Notes under the pieces: generated by a model | Database searches by the model: none | Told to the model about the DNA's origin: nothing | The model's input: the letters and a program-made list of their open reading frames with translations, nothing else | Translations under genes and position numbers: made by a program | In this document: piece by piece, positions 8,782 through 17,776 of the stretch | How the letters are laid out: each line of letters opens with the position of its first letter | Numbering within the stretch: position 1 is the stretch's first letter | NCBI RefSeq assembly: GCF_009184895.1 | Contig: NZ_WESE01000012.1 | Coordinates: forward strand, 12,580 to 76,579 | Length of the DNA stretch: 64,000 bases | From: Nostocoides sp. F2B08 | GTDB taxonomy: Bacteria > Actinomycetota > Actinomycetes > Actinomycetales > Dermatophilaceae | Reading direction: 5' to 3'

Positions 8782-9004
8782 GCCACACACCCACCCGGTC
8801 TACCGAGATGGACGAGTGGAGGACCCGGCGGACGATCGAGGAGGAACAACTGAACCGTCAGGTCGCCTTTGCAGCGGGTGAGTCTTGCCGCAGCCGGAGC
8901 GAAGCGGCCGCGGTGCAGGGACTACTTCACCGCGGCGACCCGAGACGGGTAGGCGTTCCTCATTTGCACCGTCGGGGCTCGCCGACCGGCGTGAGGACCT
9001 CGCC

Positions 9005-9319
9005 TCAGCTGGCGAGCTTCTTCATCGGGTGGCGAGGAATCCAGTGAGCCGGCTTCTCGACCCCTTTGACCCAGGCGGAACCGGCCGCGATACCCGTGTA
9101 GTCGTCGGCTTCCGCCCACATCCGGCACTCAGTCACGATCGGGCAGCGCGCGCAGACCACCACCAATGGCTCCGCAGCGGCCCACGCCTTGGCCTGGGAA
9201 CCAGCAGCGGAGTGCAGCTGCTCCTGCTGATTCCACTTCTTGCCCTGCCCCGCGCACGCAGCGGCAACCAGCCGAACAGAGGCTGCCTGAGCCAAAGCCT
9301 CCTTGCTCCGCGAGCTCAC
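9005..9319 (-). CDS. Divergent WhiB-family protein
   Basis: Predicted 104-aa protein. The four cysteines C22, C56, C59 and C65 have WhiB spacing (the last three as CARCPIVTEC), but the usual G[VI]WGG turn is replaced by GIAAGSAW. It probably still binds a [4Fe-4S] cluster. The GTG start overlaps the stop of the upstream membrane-protein gene by 4 bases, so it closes the FtsK-like translocase operon and may regulate transfer. Confidence 0.8.
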   Translation of the reverse strand: MSSRSKEALAQAASVRLVAAACAGQGKKWNQQEQLHSAAGSQAKAWAAAEPLVVVCARCPIVTECRMWAEADDYTGIAAGSAWVKGVEKPAHWIPRHPMKKLAS

Positions 9320-9639
9320 GCCTGATCCTGTCGACGACGGGCGATCGCATGCCGGGCCGAGCTGACAGCAACAACAAGAGCGGCCGCCACCACCGCCGCC
9401 AGGATCGCCAAGCGCGCGACGTCCAGGCCGGCCCCGGCAGCGCCGGGCACCTGGACGAGTGGTTCAGCCGGGGCAGCCACCAGAACCTGATGCTCGACCA
9501 ACCAGGTGGCGCCCTTGAGCCAGAACGCGCCCGCTGAGGCGATCACGATCCCGAGCAGAGCAAGTCCGACGTGGATCAGCAGCACCTCCTCCTCAGGGGT
9601 GTCGGCAAGTCCGTTACCTCGGTACGGGCTGGTGCTCAC
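9316..9639 (-). CDS. Small membrane protein of the translocase operon
   Basis: Predicted 107-aa protein with two hydrophobic helices (about residues 20-42 and 76-94) and a short basic cytoplasmic tail. Its GTG start overlaps the translocase stop, and its stop overlaps the next GTG start. The family is unknown; coupling suggests it works with the FtsK-like protein at the membrane. Confidence 0.65.
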   Translation of the reverse strand: MSTSPYRGNGLADTPEEEVLLIHVGLALLGIVIASAGAFWLKGATWLVEHQVLVAAPAEPLVQVPGAAGAGLDVARLAILAAVVAAALVVAVSSARHAIARRRQDQA

Positions 9640-11843
9640 GCTGTCTCCTCTGGTCGGCGCACGTCGATGTAGTTGTCGTCAGGCAGGGAGATGGATCCGG
9701 ACTCGTCGCCGTCGCCGCGCCAGGAGACCGCGATCAGTCCTGGGGCTGCGAGGTCCTCCTCGGGTGGCTCGTCGATGACGACCCACTCCCCCGTCCCGTC
9801 CTCGATCTGGATCAGGTCACCCACGATCAAGTCCCGGGCGGAGCATCCAACCGGCGGCGCGTAGCCGACGTACTCATCAAGATCGGTCCAGGCTGTGCCG
9901 CTGGGGTGCTCCCCCTCGGCCGCGGACTGCTCGAGCGCCTCGACGAGGCGCAGGTGCGGCCGGCAGGAGGCCTCCACGGCATCGGTGGGACCGATGCCCA
10001 GCGAAGCCATCGTTGAGGACAGCGCCCTCCCGTCGACGGAGTCCGTGCCGGCGGCACCGGACAGCGGGTCGAGATCGGGACGGTTCTCGGCCAGGTCCCA
10101 CGTTGCGCGCGCATAGTCCCGGAATGTCGGAGGGGTCGGCTCCCCTCCGTCGAGGTCGACCTCGCCCTCGGGAGGGACGATTAGCAGTCGGGGCCAGCGC
10201 GCTTCGATGGGCCGGATCGCCTCGAGCAGCTGCCCTTCCTCGCTCCCCTCTTCGGCGTTGATGTCGGGGAAGCGGTAGCACTGCACCTCGACGGGTTTGC
10301 CATCCTCATGGGTGGCGGTCGCACGGCCGGTGCGAGCTCGAGGAAGGCTGACCCCGACCGCCGGGTTCTCCCACATCATCATCGCGCCTTGCGGACTGAG
10401 GCGGCCCATGGAAATCCGAAAGCCGAAGTTGTCTCTCATCTCACCGCCCAGGAACTCCGCATCCGGACGTTGGGTGGACAGCACCAGGTGGATCCTGGCG
10501 GTGCGGGCCTTGCGAGCCAATGAGGCCACCTCGGCCAGGGTCGGTGGCTTGGTCGGGTCGCCCTTCACCTTGATCTGGGCGTACCACTCGAAGAGGTTGG
10601 AGCGGAACTCGGCGAACTCATCGAGGAAGACCACCAACGGCTCGAAGTCGTTGACGGTCGCCTTTCCCTCCTCGATCAGCTGGTAGCGGTACTCCATCAG
10701 TTCCCACACCCTGCGGATCAGCGCCACCTGCTGGGGGATGCTGCCGGCGACGATCTGCACATTGGGCCAGGTGCGGAAGTCCAGGAACTCAACCCGCTTG
10801 GCGTCCAGCACCCAGACCGGCCATCCGAACTGCGTGATCTGGCCCAGCAGCGCGTGGGCGGTCGAGGTCTTGCCGGTGCCGGTGCCGCCGGTGAGCATGG
10901 CCTGCGGGACCCGGGCTGGATACCAGAGGATCTCGCGGCCGTCCTCGTCGACGGCGCAGGGGATCTTCACCTGGCGGTAGTTGCGCAGCAGGTCGTCAGT
11001 GTCCTCTGGGGCACGTGGGGGAAGCCAGACACTGGAGGGCAGCGAGGGGCGGACCTCGAAGCGCACCTCGTCACCTTCCAAGTCCCAGACCGCCCGCCAG
11101 CGCCCCGGCATCATCGTCGAGATCACCCTCTCGATCCGGTTGCGGTAGCCGGAGGCGGCCAGCTTCGCGCCGGCCTGGTGGCTGACAGTGAGCGCTCGGA
11201 GCTCGTCTCCCTCCAGCTCCGTGCTGGTGACCTTCGCGGTCGGGCCGATCAGCTCGGTGATGGCGCGCTCGGCCCGCACCTGCGAGTAGGGCGGTTCCTT
11301 CTCCTCGGCCCGATCCTTGGTGACCAAGGCCAGCCAGATCGTGCACCGCCGTGGCTCGTGTCGAGCCACCTCGTAGCGGGCCAGCAGTCTGGAGTTGAGG
11401 ACAGCGAGGATCTCGCTCTTCCACATCGGATCGTTGTCGGGGGCGCCGGGTGCATAGTGGATCCGTACCCGCGCCGGCAGTCCGGGCCAGCGGTTGGTCC
11501 ACTTCGTCGTCTTCACGATGCGCCGGTCTAGGTGCCGTACCCCCAGCAGGGGGGCCAACGCCTCGAGGACTTTGTCCTCGAGGTCGCGGCGACGCTTGGC
11601 CCGCTGGCCGGTCACCGCCAGCGCGGCTCCCCCGCCGACACCGACCAGCAGCGAGGGAAGCTCCAGACCCGGGTATCCGACCAAAGGAGCAGCGCCGAAG
11701 CCAGCGACCCCTGCTACAGCGAACAGCGCTGCGTCACGCAAGTGCGTTGAGGGACGAGCGGGGACCTTTGCGGCCGGGGCCGCGGGAGCAGTACCCGGCC
11801 GGGGAGCGCCTGGTCGACGCTGGAGTGTTCGAGCAGCCGGCAT
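9636..11843 (-). CDS. FtsK/SpoIIIE-type DNA translocase (plasmid transfer)
   Basis: Predicted 735-aa protein. A hydrophobic N-terminal stretch (about residues 36-80) anchors it in the membrane. The motor domain has Walker A GGTGTGKTS (about 317-326), Walker B LVVFLDEFAE (near 406) and the LSTQRPD motif of FtsK-type pumps. A C-terminal extension of about 170 residues has no recognised domain. In actinobacteria such proteins (TraB/TcpA-like) move plasmid DNA during conjugation; here it could be the coupling ATPase for the type IV system at 17777-27386. A strong AAGGAGG lies 6 bases before ATG 11843, next to an inverted repeat that may control it. Confidence 0.85.
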   Translation of the reverse strand: MPAARTLQRRPGAPRPGTAPAAPAAKVPARPSTHLRDAALFAVAGVAGFGAAPLVGYPGLELPSLLVGVGGGAALAVTGQRAKRRRDLEDKVLEALAPLLGVRHLDRRIVKTTKWTNRWPGLPARVRIHYAPGAPDNDPMWKSEILAVLNSRLLARYEVARHEPRRCTIWLALVTKDRAEEKEPPYSQVRAERAITELIGPTAKVTSTELEGDELRALTVSHQAGAKLAASGYRNRIERVISTMMPGRWRAVWDLEGDEVRFEVRPSLPSSVWLPPRAPEDTDDLLRNYRQVKIPCAVDEDGREILWYPARVPQAMLTGGTGTGKTSTAHALLGQITQFGWPVWVLDAKRVEFLDFRTWPNVQIVAGSIPQQVALIRRVWELMEYRYQLIEEGKATVNDFEPLVVFLDEFAEFRSNLFEWYAQIKVKGDPTKPPTLAEVASLARKARTARIHLVLSTQRPDAEFLGGEMRDNFGFRISMGRLSPQGAMMMWENPAVGVSLPRARTGRATATHEDGKPVEVQCYRFPDINAEEGSEEGQLLEAIRPIEARWPRLLIVPPEGEVDLDGGEPTPPTFRDYARATWDLAENRPDLDPLSGAAGTDSVDGRALSSTMASLGIGPTDAVEASCRPHLRLVEALEQSAAEGEHPSGTAWTDLDEYVGYAPPVGCSARDLIVGDLIQIEDGTGEWVVIDEPPEEDLAAPGLIAVSWRGDGDESGSISLPDDNYIDVRRPEETA

Positions 11844-11855
11844 ACCGGCCTCCTT

Positions 11856-11880
11856 CTGATCGAGTCTTGTCCTCGATCAG
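11856..11880. promoter_or_regulatory. Inverted repeat next to the translocase ribosome site
   Basis: CTGATCGAG-(7 bp)-CTCGATCAG, a perfect 9-bp inverted repeat. It ends just upstream of the AAGGAGG of the translocase gene. It could be a repressor operator or an mRNA hairpin that limits translation. Confidence 0.5.
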
Positions 11881-11956
11881 GAAGGTGCGGGAGCTTGGAA
11901 GATTGTGACGGCGAGCCTGTGGGGGATGTGGTGTGACCGTGGTGGGGGCTGGTTGC

Positions 11957-11988
11957 CCATCAACTGATGGTGCGTTGACCGGTCAACG
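11957..11988. promoter_or_regulatory. Two palindromes in the translocase promoter region
   Basis: CCATCA-AC-TGATGG (11957-11970) is followed 2 bp later by CGTTGACCGGTCAACG (11973-11988), a perfect 16-bp palindrome. They lie about 115-145 bp upstream of the translocase start. GntR-type Kor regulators of actinobacterial tra genes bind sites of this kind; no such regulator is seen beside them. Confidence 0.45.
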
Positions 11989-12247
11989 GAGAGGCAGTGC
12001 TCCCACCATCGACGAGGCGTTGCCCGCTAGTTAGGGGTGGACCTTGCCCTACCGAGGGGGCAGTTGGTCGCTTGACGTGCCCCCTAAACTCGGCCTCGGG
12101 CATGGTTCTCGAAGAGGTTCTGAACGAGAGACGAGTTCTAAGGAACCCTTCAGCCCACTTGCAGTAGCTCTTTTTTTTTGTTGTGGAGATGCATCCAAGA
12201 TTGAACTCTTGCCCGATGAACTTTGAGTTCCCGTCGTCGTGATGCAC
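11989..12247. other. Non-coding stretch with AT-rich patch
   Basis: This is the rest of the 404-bp gap between the translocase and the next minus-strand gene. It holds an inverted repeat around GGGGGCA/TGCCCCC (about 12055-12085) and a run of nine or more T residues near 12171, within a stretch (about 12100-12245) that is clearly more AT-rich than its surroundings. On the minus strand it lies just after the stop of the zinc-finger gene, so the A-run is not a classical terminator for it. No gene is supported. Confidence 0.4.
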
Positions 12248-12940
12248 CTACTGTTGTGCCTCCGTTCGGGCACGCACTCGTGCGGCGTGCTGCACGCTGC
12301 TCTTGCACTTCTCGCCGACCGGCACCTCGCAGGTGGGGCACGCCACGCTGAAGTCGCCCCTGGCCCTCGAGTTGTTGCTCTCTGCTTTCAACCGACTCCG
12401 CCGGGGACGGCGCTTCACAGGGGGCTCTTCAAGACTTGATCGGAGGGAGAGGAGCCGGCTGGCCTCGTGCAACTGCTCGAGGAGCTCCGGGCCAAAGATC
12501 TTCCGCCCCGGAGAGTGGGAGTACCCGCACTGGCGAAGGTAGTAGTCCACCCATTCGCCGAGTCGTCTTTGCTCCGCGGCCGCAGAGTGATGCTCAGTCT
12601 CGCAAGCCTGGCAGCAGTAGAGCTGGTCTGGTGGGGGCTGGTCGGCTCGCCACTCGATGAGGTTCGAGCACGCGGGACGATGGCACGCATACGAAAGATC
12701 CAGGGCCAGCAGCTCGAGAACGAAGGCACGTGCCTCGGCCGCGTCACTGACTAGTCGAGCCTCTCTCTCCCATGCCTGCAGATCTGGGTTTGAAACCCAG
12801 CCCAGGATCGTCGCTGGTGTGCGCACGCCTGTGTGTCCAGCAGCGATCAAGGCGGCCGCGTACTCGGTAGCGCCTGCCTCCTTCGCTTCTTGGTATATGC
12901 GCAGGGCCGCCAGTTTTGTGTCACCCAGATGTCTCGTCAT
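12248..12940 (-). CDS. Zinc-finger protein with phage-type zinc-binding tail
   Basis: Predicted 230-aa protein. Its middle has a Cys-rich zinc finger (CHRPAC... then CCQAC with His), and its C-terminus has CPTCEVPVGEKCKS followed by H-A-A-R, matching a small zinc-binding domain common in actinobacteriophage proteins. An HTH-like N-terminal part (residues 1-60) suggests DNA binding. ATG 12940 is supported by AAGGGG about 8 bases upstream and lies inside the 3' end of the preceding gene (20-base overlap). Its role is unknown, but it is likely a DNA- or RNA-binding accessory protein. Confidence 0.65.
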   Translation of the reverse strand: MTRHLGDTKLAALRIYQEAKEAGATEYAAALIAAGHTGVRTPATILGWVSNPDLQAWEREARLVSDAAEARAFVLELLALDLSYACHRPACSNLIEWRADQPPPDQLYCCQACETEHHSAAAEQRRLGEWVDYYLRQCGYSHSPGRKIFGPELLEQLHEASRLLSLRSSLEEPPVKRRPRRSRLKAESNNSRARGDFSVACPTCEVPVGEKCKSSVQHAARVRARTEAQQ

Positions 12941-13985
12941 GCTCCCCGCCCCTTCCTCGGGGATGGCGCTGCGACCTACGGTCGGTGGCTTGGCGACGGG
13001 CTGCGGCCAAGATCGCCTCCCGGGTCGGCGCCCACCACGGTTCGGGCGCTGGCGGGTCGAGGATGAGGACTGCCTGCGTTGCAGACCCGTGAAGGCTGGC
13101 CAGCACGATCCGTCCACGTTTGGGGTTCATTCCAGACCAGAACGCACCGCCGAGCCTGAGTTTGTGCAGTCGATCAACCTGCGCCTCCAGCTCTGGCAGG
13201 TACTGGTCGACGGAGGGAAGCTCGCTGTCGAAGTACGGGCCGGCCTGGTACTCCAAGTGAAGTCCAGCTGAGATCGTTGTTCGGTACATCTCGGCCGGCA
13301 GTAGCTCCGCGAGCTCCGGGTCGTTATCGGTGAAGACGCTGATAACCATGAGACGGGGGGGATCGGTTGTCGCGAGACGGCGGAGCATTGCCTCGAGCCG
13401 GACGAGTGCCTGGATCTCTGGGTCGTCGAGTTGGGCCACTTTGCCGAACGCAGGTTCCCATGCGAGCCGGCCATCGGCATCGAGGGCGGGTCTCTCTAGG
13501 TGAACCAGCAGAAGGCGCCAGTCCGACCGGGCATCGACGAACTCGGCAAGCTCAGCGACAGCCTCGGGGACTTCTGCATACCCGATCACCTCACTACCGG
13601 CGCCAAAGACGACGGCGCGCGCGTGAGCTGCCCGGTACCGCTCGGGGTACGGACCGATCGCGAGAGTTGGGATCCGAGCAGCAGCAGCCACTCGCAGAAG
13701 CTCTTGCGCCAGAGGCAGGGCGTCGCCGGCCGAGTCGTCAAGAACGATCCGCGATGAGCCGGGTTGAGGACTCCAAGTGACCTGGTTGGCATCCGAGTCG
13801 GAGCCAGCCACCGCGTCGCCCAGAATGAAGATTGGGGGCTCTGTCGGACTGATCGGCAGCACCCGGGATCCTTCGCCGCCCGATCCTGACGCTTGCGTTC
13901 CATGACGGAGAGCCGTCGTGTAGTTCGTTCCTGCGGCCTTGGCTGCTGCCCTGATTCGGGCTTTACGGTTTGCGTGCTTGGTCAT
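12921..13985 (-). CDS. FtsK/TcpA-like protein apparently lacking a P-loop
   Basis: Predicted 354-aa protein. The first 35 residues (TKHANRKARIRAAAKAAG then YTTALRH) are a short basic motif frequent in actinobacterial plasmid proteins. The rest resembles the layout of FtsK-like ATPases (QVTWSPQPG... then a helix, then FGAGSEVIGYAEV), but where GxxGxGK[ST] would lie the sequence is SRIVLDDSAGDALPL, with no Lys-Ser/Thr. It may therefore be an inactive adaptor. In-frame GTG (13988) and TTG (13997) starts are alternatives. The similarity is a pattern-level impression only. Confidence 0.5.
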   Translation of the reverse strand: MTKHANRKARIRAAAKAAGTNYTTALRHGTQASGSGGEGSRVLPISPTEPPIFILGDAVAGSDSDANQVTWSPQPGSSRIVLDDSAGDALPLAQELLRVAAAARIPTLAIGPYPERYRAAHARAVVFGAGSEVIGYAEVPEAVAELAEFVDARSDWRLLLVHLERPALDADGRLAWEPAFGKVAQLDDPEIQALVRLEAMLRRLATTDPPRLMVISVFTDNDPELAELLPAEMYRTTISAGLHLEYQAGPYFDSELPSVDQYLPELEAQVDRLHKLRLGGAFWSGMNPKRGRIVLASLHGSATQAVLILDPPAPEPWWAPTREAILAAARRQATDRRSQRHPRGRGGEHDETSG

Positions 13986-14392
13986 CACATTGCTCAAATC
14001 CGAGTGTCGAACGCAGCCATGGGGCCGCGCCCCGCTTGCGGCTGCCCGCCAGACGGATGGAGAAACTGATGCGCGATCCCCGAAGGACCCTGTCGTCCGT
14101 GTGGACCCTGCGCGGAGGATCTACTCAGAGCGGGGCCGGCGCACGGCCCTGACTGAAAGACTAGACGCCCGGAGCTCTTGTAGCGACCAGGACGAGCAGC
14201 GGCAGGGGCTAGCTTGCTGGTGCAACTCCATTGTTGGAACCGTCTGAATGGGTCGAACCGACCCGATCGTTCGAGAGTCAGCGTCCAGCCGGCCTGGCCC
14301 TGCGACGATGGAGGCATGCTGTCGTACCTACGCCCGCGATGTGACCCGCGGTGACTCAGTTGCCTGGCTCCAGCTCAGGGAAGACGCTCGGC
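13986..14392. other. Divergent intergenic region
   Basis: About 400 bp between divergently transcribed genes, so it should contain promoters for both. GGGTCG-AAC-CGACCC (14250-14264) is a small perfect inverted repeat that could be an operator for the plus-strand gene. No coding sequence is supported. Confidence 0.4.
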
Positions 14393-16009
14393 GTGAGTGC
14401 TGCGAAGGCGGGTCTCAGGCTCGTTGGGGGATCTGACCTGGCAGACGTGATCGCCGATCTGACCGGCCTCTCCACGAGGCGGGTCAAGTCTCTCGCGCGA
14501 GAGGGGACGCGCCGGCTGCAGCAGAGCGGACAGATGGCGCACGAGTACCGCGAGGTGACGGTTAACTCCTACTCGGCCATGGAGGCCGCGGTCGGGAGCG
14601 CGTTCCGGAGAGCCGTCGAACGAGGCAAGGAAGCCGTCCCAGTTGCCGCCCTCGCCGGAACTGATGACTTGATCGACGCCGTCACCGACCGAGTGTTGCG
14701 CCATGAGATGAACGGGTGGTCGCGGGACGAAGCCGCCTACGCGGCCGCACTCACGCGGGAAGTGGCACGGCTGTGTCGCGCGTGGTATCTCGAGGATGAA
14801 ACCGCCCGAGGCTTCGCGACGGCCGCCGGCGTGGGGCAGGTGCTGAAGAGCCAGGGCCAGGTGCTGTCGGGACAGTACGAGGCGCTTTCAATCCTGCGCG
14901 AACAGTTCGGTGCGTCTCGCCCAGTCCAGTTGGACGCAGCAGTCGAGGCGCTGGAGCGAGCTCTCGCCGAGGTCGGCTGGACATGGACGCCTGCCCGCAC
15001 GGGCGCGGTTAGCGGCCTCGACGGGTTCATGACACCCACCGACAAGGACGGCGCCATGCTCCCCTTCCAGATCCCTGTTCGCCTTCTCAGGGGTCACACC
15101 CGCGAGGGCAACCGAGGCGAGCTCTTGGGACCATATGCCTCCCAAGACGACGTTGCCCTGCTGAGCGCGCACGTGCCGAGCGGATACTTGATGATCTACT
15201 CCGAACCGGACGGGTCGCTCTATTTCGCGCAAGCAGCGACGGTCGCTGACTGGTTCAGTCGCAGCAAGAAGAGCCGCGACCGCGTCAGGGTGATGCGCTC
15301 TGACCTCATCACTGAGGCGACGCTGCGCGTGATCGGGCGCAACGCCCGCGCAGACCGGCAACACCTCGTCGAGGCGCTCGAGTCACCGGAGCTACGAGAG
15401 CCTGCTGTGCGCCTATACCAAACTCTCAGCTCGGCCCACCACATATTCTTCGAGTTCCTCGCCGCCTTAGCTTTTGTTGACCCTGGGAACCTCCTGTTCG
15501 TACATCATCAGTGGGCTGGCGGCGTCGCCGCGGAAGGCCCGAACGAGGACGACTACCTCCAAGGGGTCGTTTCGACGATGAATGAGTACGAGGTGGCACC
15601 GCCCGTCGAACTGCTCAAGGACTTCCCCGCTCCATCACTCATGCTGACCGTGATGCGCTCAGTCATCGACCAGCTCGACGCGATCAGCTCATCGCTCGAA
15701 ACGGACGGTCCTGGAGTTGCTGACCAGCTGGGTGTACCCGGACTCCGCGCGACGGTCTCTGGTGCGATCGAGCGCTCGTTTCGCACGACTGATGGAGCAC
15801 CCCTGCTGGTTACCACCCCCGACCACGAGGAGCCTTCCCTTGTCGTCCTGAACTCGGGTCACTACTTCATGAACGTTGCTCTGGTCGCCCTCGTTGTCGA
15901 CCGCCTAGTCCACTCCATTCGTGGGGTCGTGCTGCCGCCAGTCGAGGACAGCCAGAAGATCACCCCAGCACCGACGTGGATCCGCTATCGCGCCAATCCG
16001 GGGAAGTAG
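14393..16009 (+). CDS. Unknown protein with helical N-terminal domain
   Basis: Predicted 538-aa protein. The first 150 residues are strongly helical and open with a SAAKAGLRLVGGSDLADVIADLTG-like pattern, which recalls the helical leader domain of NACHT-type immune proteins. No NTPase P-loop follows. Residues about 220-300 look like a mixed alpha/beta module. GTG 14393 is chosen for an AGGGAAG about 9 bases upstream; GTG 14351 is an alternative. It stands first in a plus-strand trio with a TIGR02391 protein and a DUF6650-like protein, a context that often marks accessory or defence cargo. Function unknown. Confidence 0.55.
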   Translation: MSAAKAGLRLVGGSDLADVIADLTGLSTRRVKSLAREGTRRLQQSGQMAHEYREVTVNSYSAMEAAVGSAFRRAVERGKEAVPVAALAGTDDLIDAVTDRVLRHEMNGWSRDEAAYAAALTREVARLCRAWYLEDETARGFATAAGVGQVLKSQGQVLSGQYEALSILREQFGASRPVQLDAAVEALERALAEVGWTWTPARTGAVSGLDGFMTPTDKDGAMLPFQIPVRLLRGHTREGNRGELLGPYASQDDVALLSAHVPSGYLMIYSEPDGSLYFAQAATVADWFSRSKKSRDRVRVMRSDLITEATLRVIGRNARADRQHLVEALESPELREPAVRLYQTLSSAHHIFFEFLAALAFVDPGNLLFVHHQWAGGVAAEGPNEDDYLQGVVSTMNEYEVAPPVELLKDFPAPSLMLTVMRSVIDQLDAISSSLETDGPGVADQLGVPGLRATVSGAIERSFRTTDGAPLLVTTPDHEEPSLVVLNSGHYFMNVALVALVVDRLVHSIRGVVLPPVEDSQKITPAPTWIRYRANPGK

Positions 16010-16240
16010 CACTTCGGTTGGTGCGCAGCGTCTTCGAGGCGAAGACGCTCGTCACCTCTTGGGCGAGGCCATTATTCCAACCGCGTGAATGGGCAGTTCT
16101 GGCCGCTCCGCGGCGTCACACTCCCGTAGGACTTCGACCGCCGACCCGTCGGGCTTGTCAGGATGCGGTTCTCCCCGCCAGGAACGGCGCTACCCATGGC
16201 AGAGTCCGGAGGCAGACCGAGAGGAAGGCGGGGTGACGAC
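16010..16240. other. Gap before the TIGR02391 gene
   Basis: 231 bp with no supported gene. An in-frame extension of the next gene (to 16163) falls here but lacks a ribosome site. Nothing else was recognised. Confidence 0.35.
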
Positions 16241-17059
16241 GTGGCAGGACGGCCGACCCCAGTTTTCGACCTGCAGCTCACCGAAGCGGTGTGCAACATC
16301 CTTGCGGCCACCGACTATCCCGGGCTGACGGTCAGCGAGATCGTGTCGGCGCTCCGCCCAGCCAAGCTCGACGGTCTGGATGACGGACCCAACAAGCGCA
16401 CTCGGCTGTTGACGACCGTTCACAACGCCCAGGTCAAGCGGGGCAGCGGCAACACCCTGGTGGCATTCATCAACGCGGCGATGAACCCGACACGGTACGT
16501 CCAGGACCACACAAGATTCGAGGCATTGCGAGGCGAGCTGAACGCGATGCTGGTGCTCTACGGGTTCCGAGTGAACGAGCAAGGCAATCTCGCGAGGGGC
16601 GCTGTCGCGGCGACCTTATCCGAGGCTGCGCAACTGTCTGGCGAACTCCTCACCGAGCTGCGACGCCGGGGATGCCACGACGCCCTCCTGTTGTACTGCT
16701 CTGAGGAGCTCATTCGTCAGTCGCTCTTTCACGCGATCAGCGAGGCCGCCAAGAGCATCCCGGACCGGATCCGGCGCCACACCCGCCTCGCCGGCGATGG
16801 GGCCGCCCTGTATGACCAGGTCTTCGGCACCAACAATGTGGCGCCACTGGTCGCCATTACCAGCCTGACCAACGACTCCCAGATCAGCGAGCACCGCGGC
16901 TTCAAGAACCTCCTGCTCGGCATCCATGGCCACTACCGCAACCCACGCGCCCACCAGACCCGGCTCGGCTCCGCCGAGCAGCGCCAGGACTTCTTCGACG
17001 CCTTCGCCCTGTTTTCCTACATACACCGACGCCTCGACCACGCCGGCGTCCAGGCGTGA
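16241..17059 (+). CDS. TIGR02391-family protein (Ymh)
   Basis: Predicted 272-aa protein. The C-terminal part carries the family hallmark (FKNLLLGIHGHYRNPRAH, i.e. an H-x-RNPxAH motif) followed by a helical tail. TIGR02391 proteins occur in phages and near restriction or abortive-infection genes; the histidine motif may be catalytic but this is unproven. GTG 16241 is preceded by GGGG about 7 bases upstream. Confidence 0.75.
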   Translation: MAGRPTPVFDLQLTEAVCNILAATDYPGLTVSEIVSALRPAKLDGLDDGPNKRTRLLTTVHNAQVKRGSGNTLVAFINAAMNPTRYVQDHTRFEALRGELNAMLVLYGFRVNEQGNLARGAVAATLSEAAQLSGELLTELRRRGCHDALLLYCSEELIRQSLFHAISEAAKSIPDRIRRHTRLAGDGAALYDQVFGTNNVAPLVAITSLTNDSQISEHRGFKNLLLGIHGHYRNPRAHQTRLGSAEQRQDFFDAFALFSYIHRRLDHAGVQA

Positions 17060-17164
17060 CGGAGGGCAGGCCGACCCCCGGGAGCGCGATCGCCAGGAGA
17101 TGCTGGGCAGTCGGTCCGAGTAGATCGACCGACAGTTGTGCTCTGGGCTGGCAATGTAGGGCCC

Positions 17165-17656
17165 GTGAAGTTCAAGGAGATCGTGAACCGTGTCAACGGC
17201 GTGAGCTGCCCGATCTTCGGTGTTCAGTGGGATCCCGGGACGGCCGACGTCGAGGTTGCTCGCCGAGTGATCTCTTTCGTCGAGACCCGCCGCGTGCTGT
17301 TCTCGTCCTACACCAACGAGGTCCCCGACCAGTGCGTAGCCTCGGTGCTAGAGATCCGCTCGTTCCTAACCGAGGTGATCGGGCAGGGACGCATTGCCGA
17401 TGAGCTGTCTGGCCCGTTGAGAGTGATGCGCCGCTACTGCGTGAGGTTCCTCGAACGAGTGGGTGCAGTCGAGCCCCGCGACGGCGGAGCGCAGCGCCAC
17501 CTGTTCCGCGACCCCCAGTGGCACATGAACGACTACTGGTTCGGAGAGGCCCTCGGGGAGCTTCGCTCAGGCGTTGGGCTGCAGGTAGCGATCGTCGCCG
17601 CATCATTTGGGCTGGACGTGGACGATGACCTGGCTCGGATGTTGCCTTCCCAGTGA
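17165..17656 (+). CDS. DUF6650-like protein
   Basis: Predicted 163-aa protein beginning [19 protein letters not shown], followed by [19 protein letters not shown] and a [16 protein letters not shown] stretch. I recognise this pattern as DUF6650, an uncharacterised family often seen in defence-rich or mobile regions. The start is the GTG at the motif; an upstream in-frame ATG-like extension is less likely. Confidence 0.65.
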   Translation: MKFKEIVNRVNGVSCPIFGVQWDPGTADVEVARRVISFVETRRVLFSSYTNEVPDQCVASVLEIRSFLTEVIGQGRIADELSGPLRVMRRYCVRFLERVGAVEPRDGGAQRHLFRDPQWHMNDYWFGEALGELRSGVGLQVAIVAASFGLDVDDDLARMLPSQ

Positions 17657-17776
17657 ACCCGATCGCGATTGGCCCCACTCCCCGCCGAGTTCGAGTCGCC
17701 AAACCACCTCTTGAGCGGCCCTCCGACACGACGACCCTTGGGAGAGTGCTGAACGAATCACGTTGTGTCGCAGCGA

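Noticed and set aside
8922-9128. Short minus-strand frame after the WhiB at 9005
   Set aside because: It overlaps the WhiB 3' end in another frame and has no supporting start signal.
12160-12245. tRNA-like or att-like sequence near the T-run
   Set aside because: I tried to fold the stretch into a cloverleaf; acceptor and T-arm pairing do not work, so it is only reported as an AT-rich patch.
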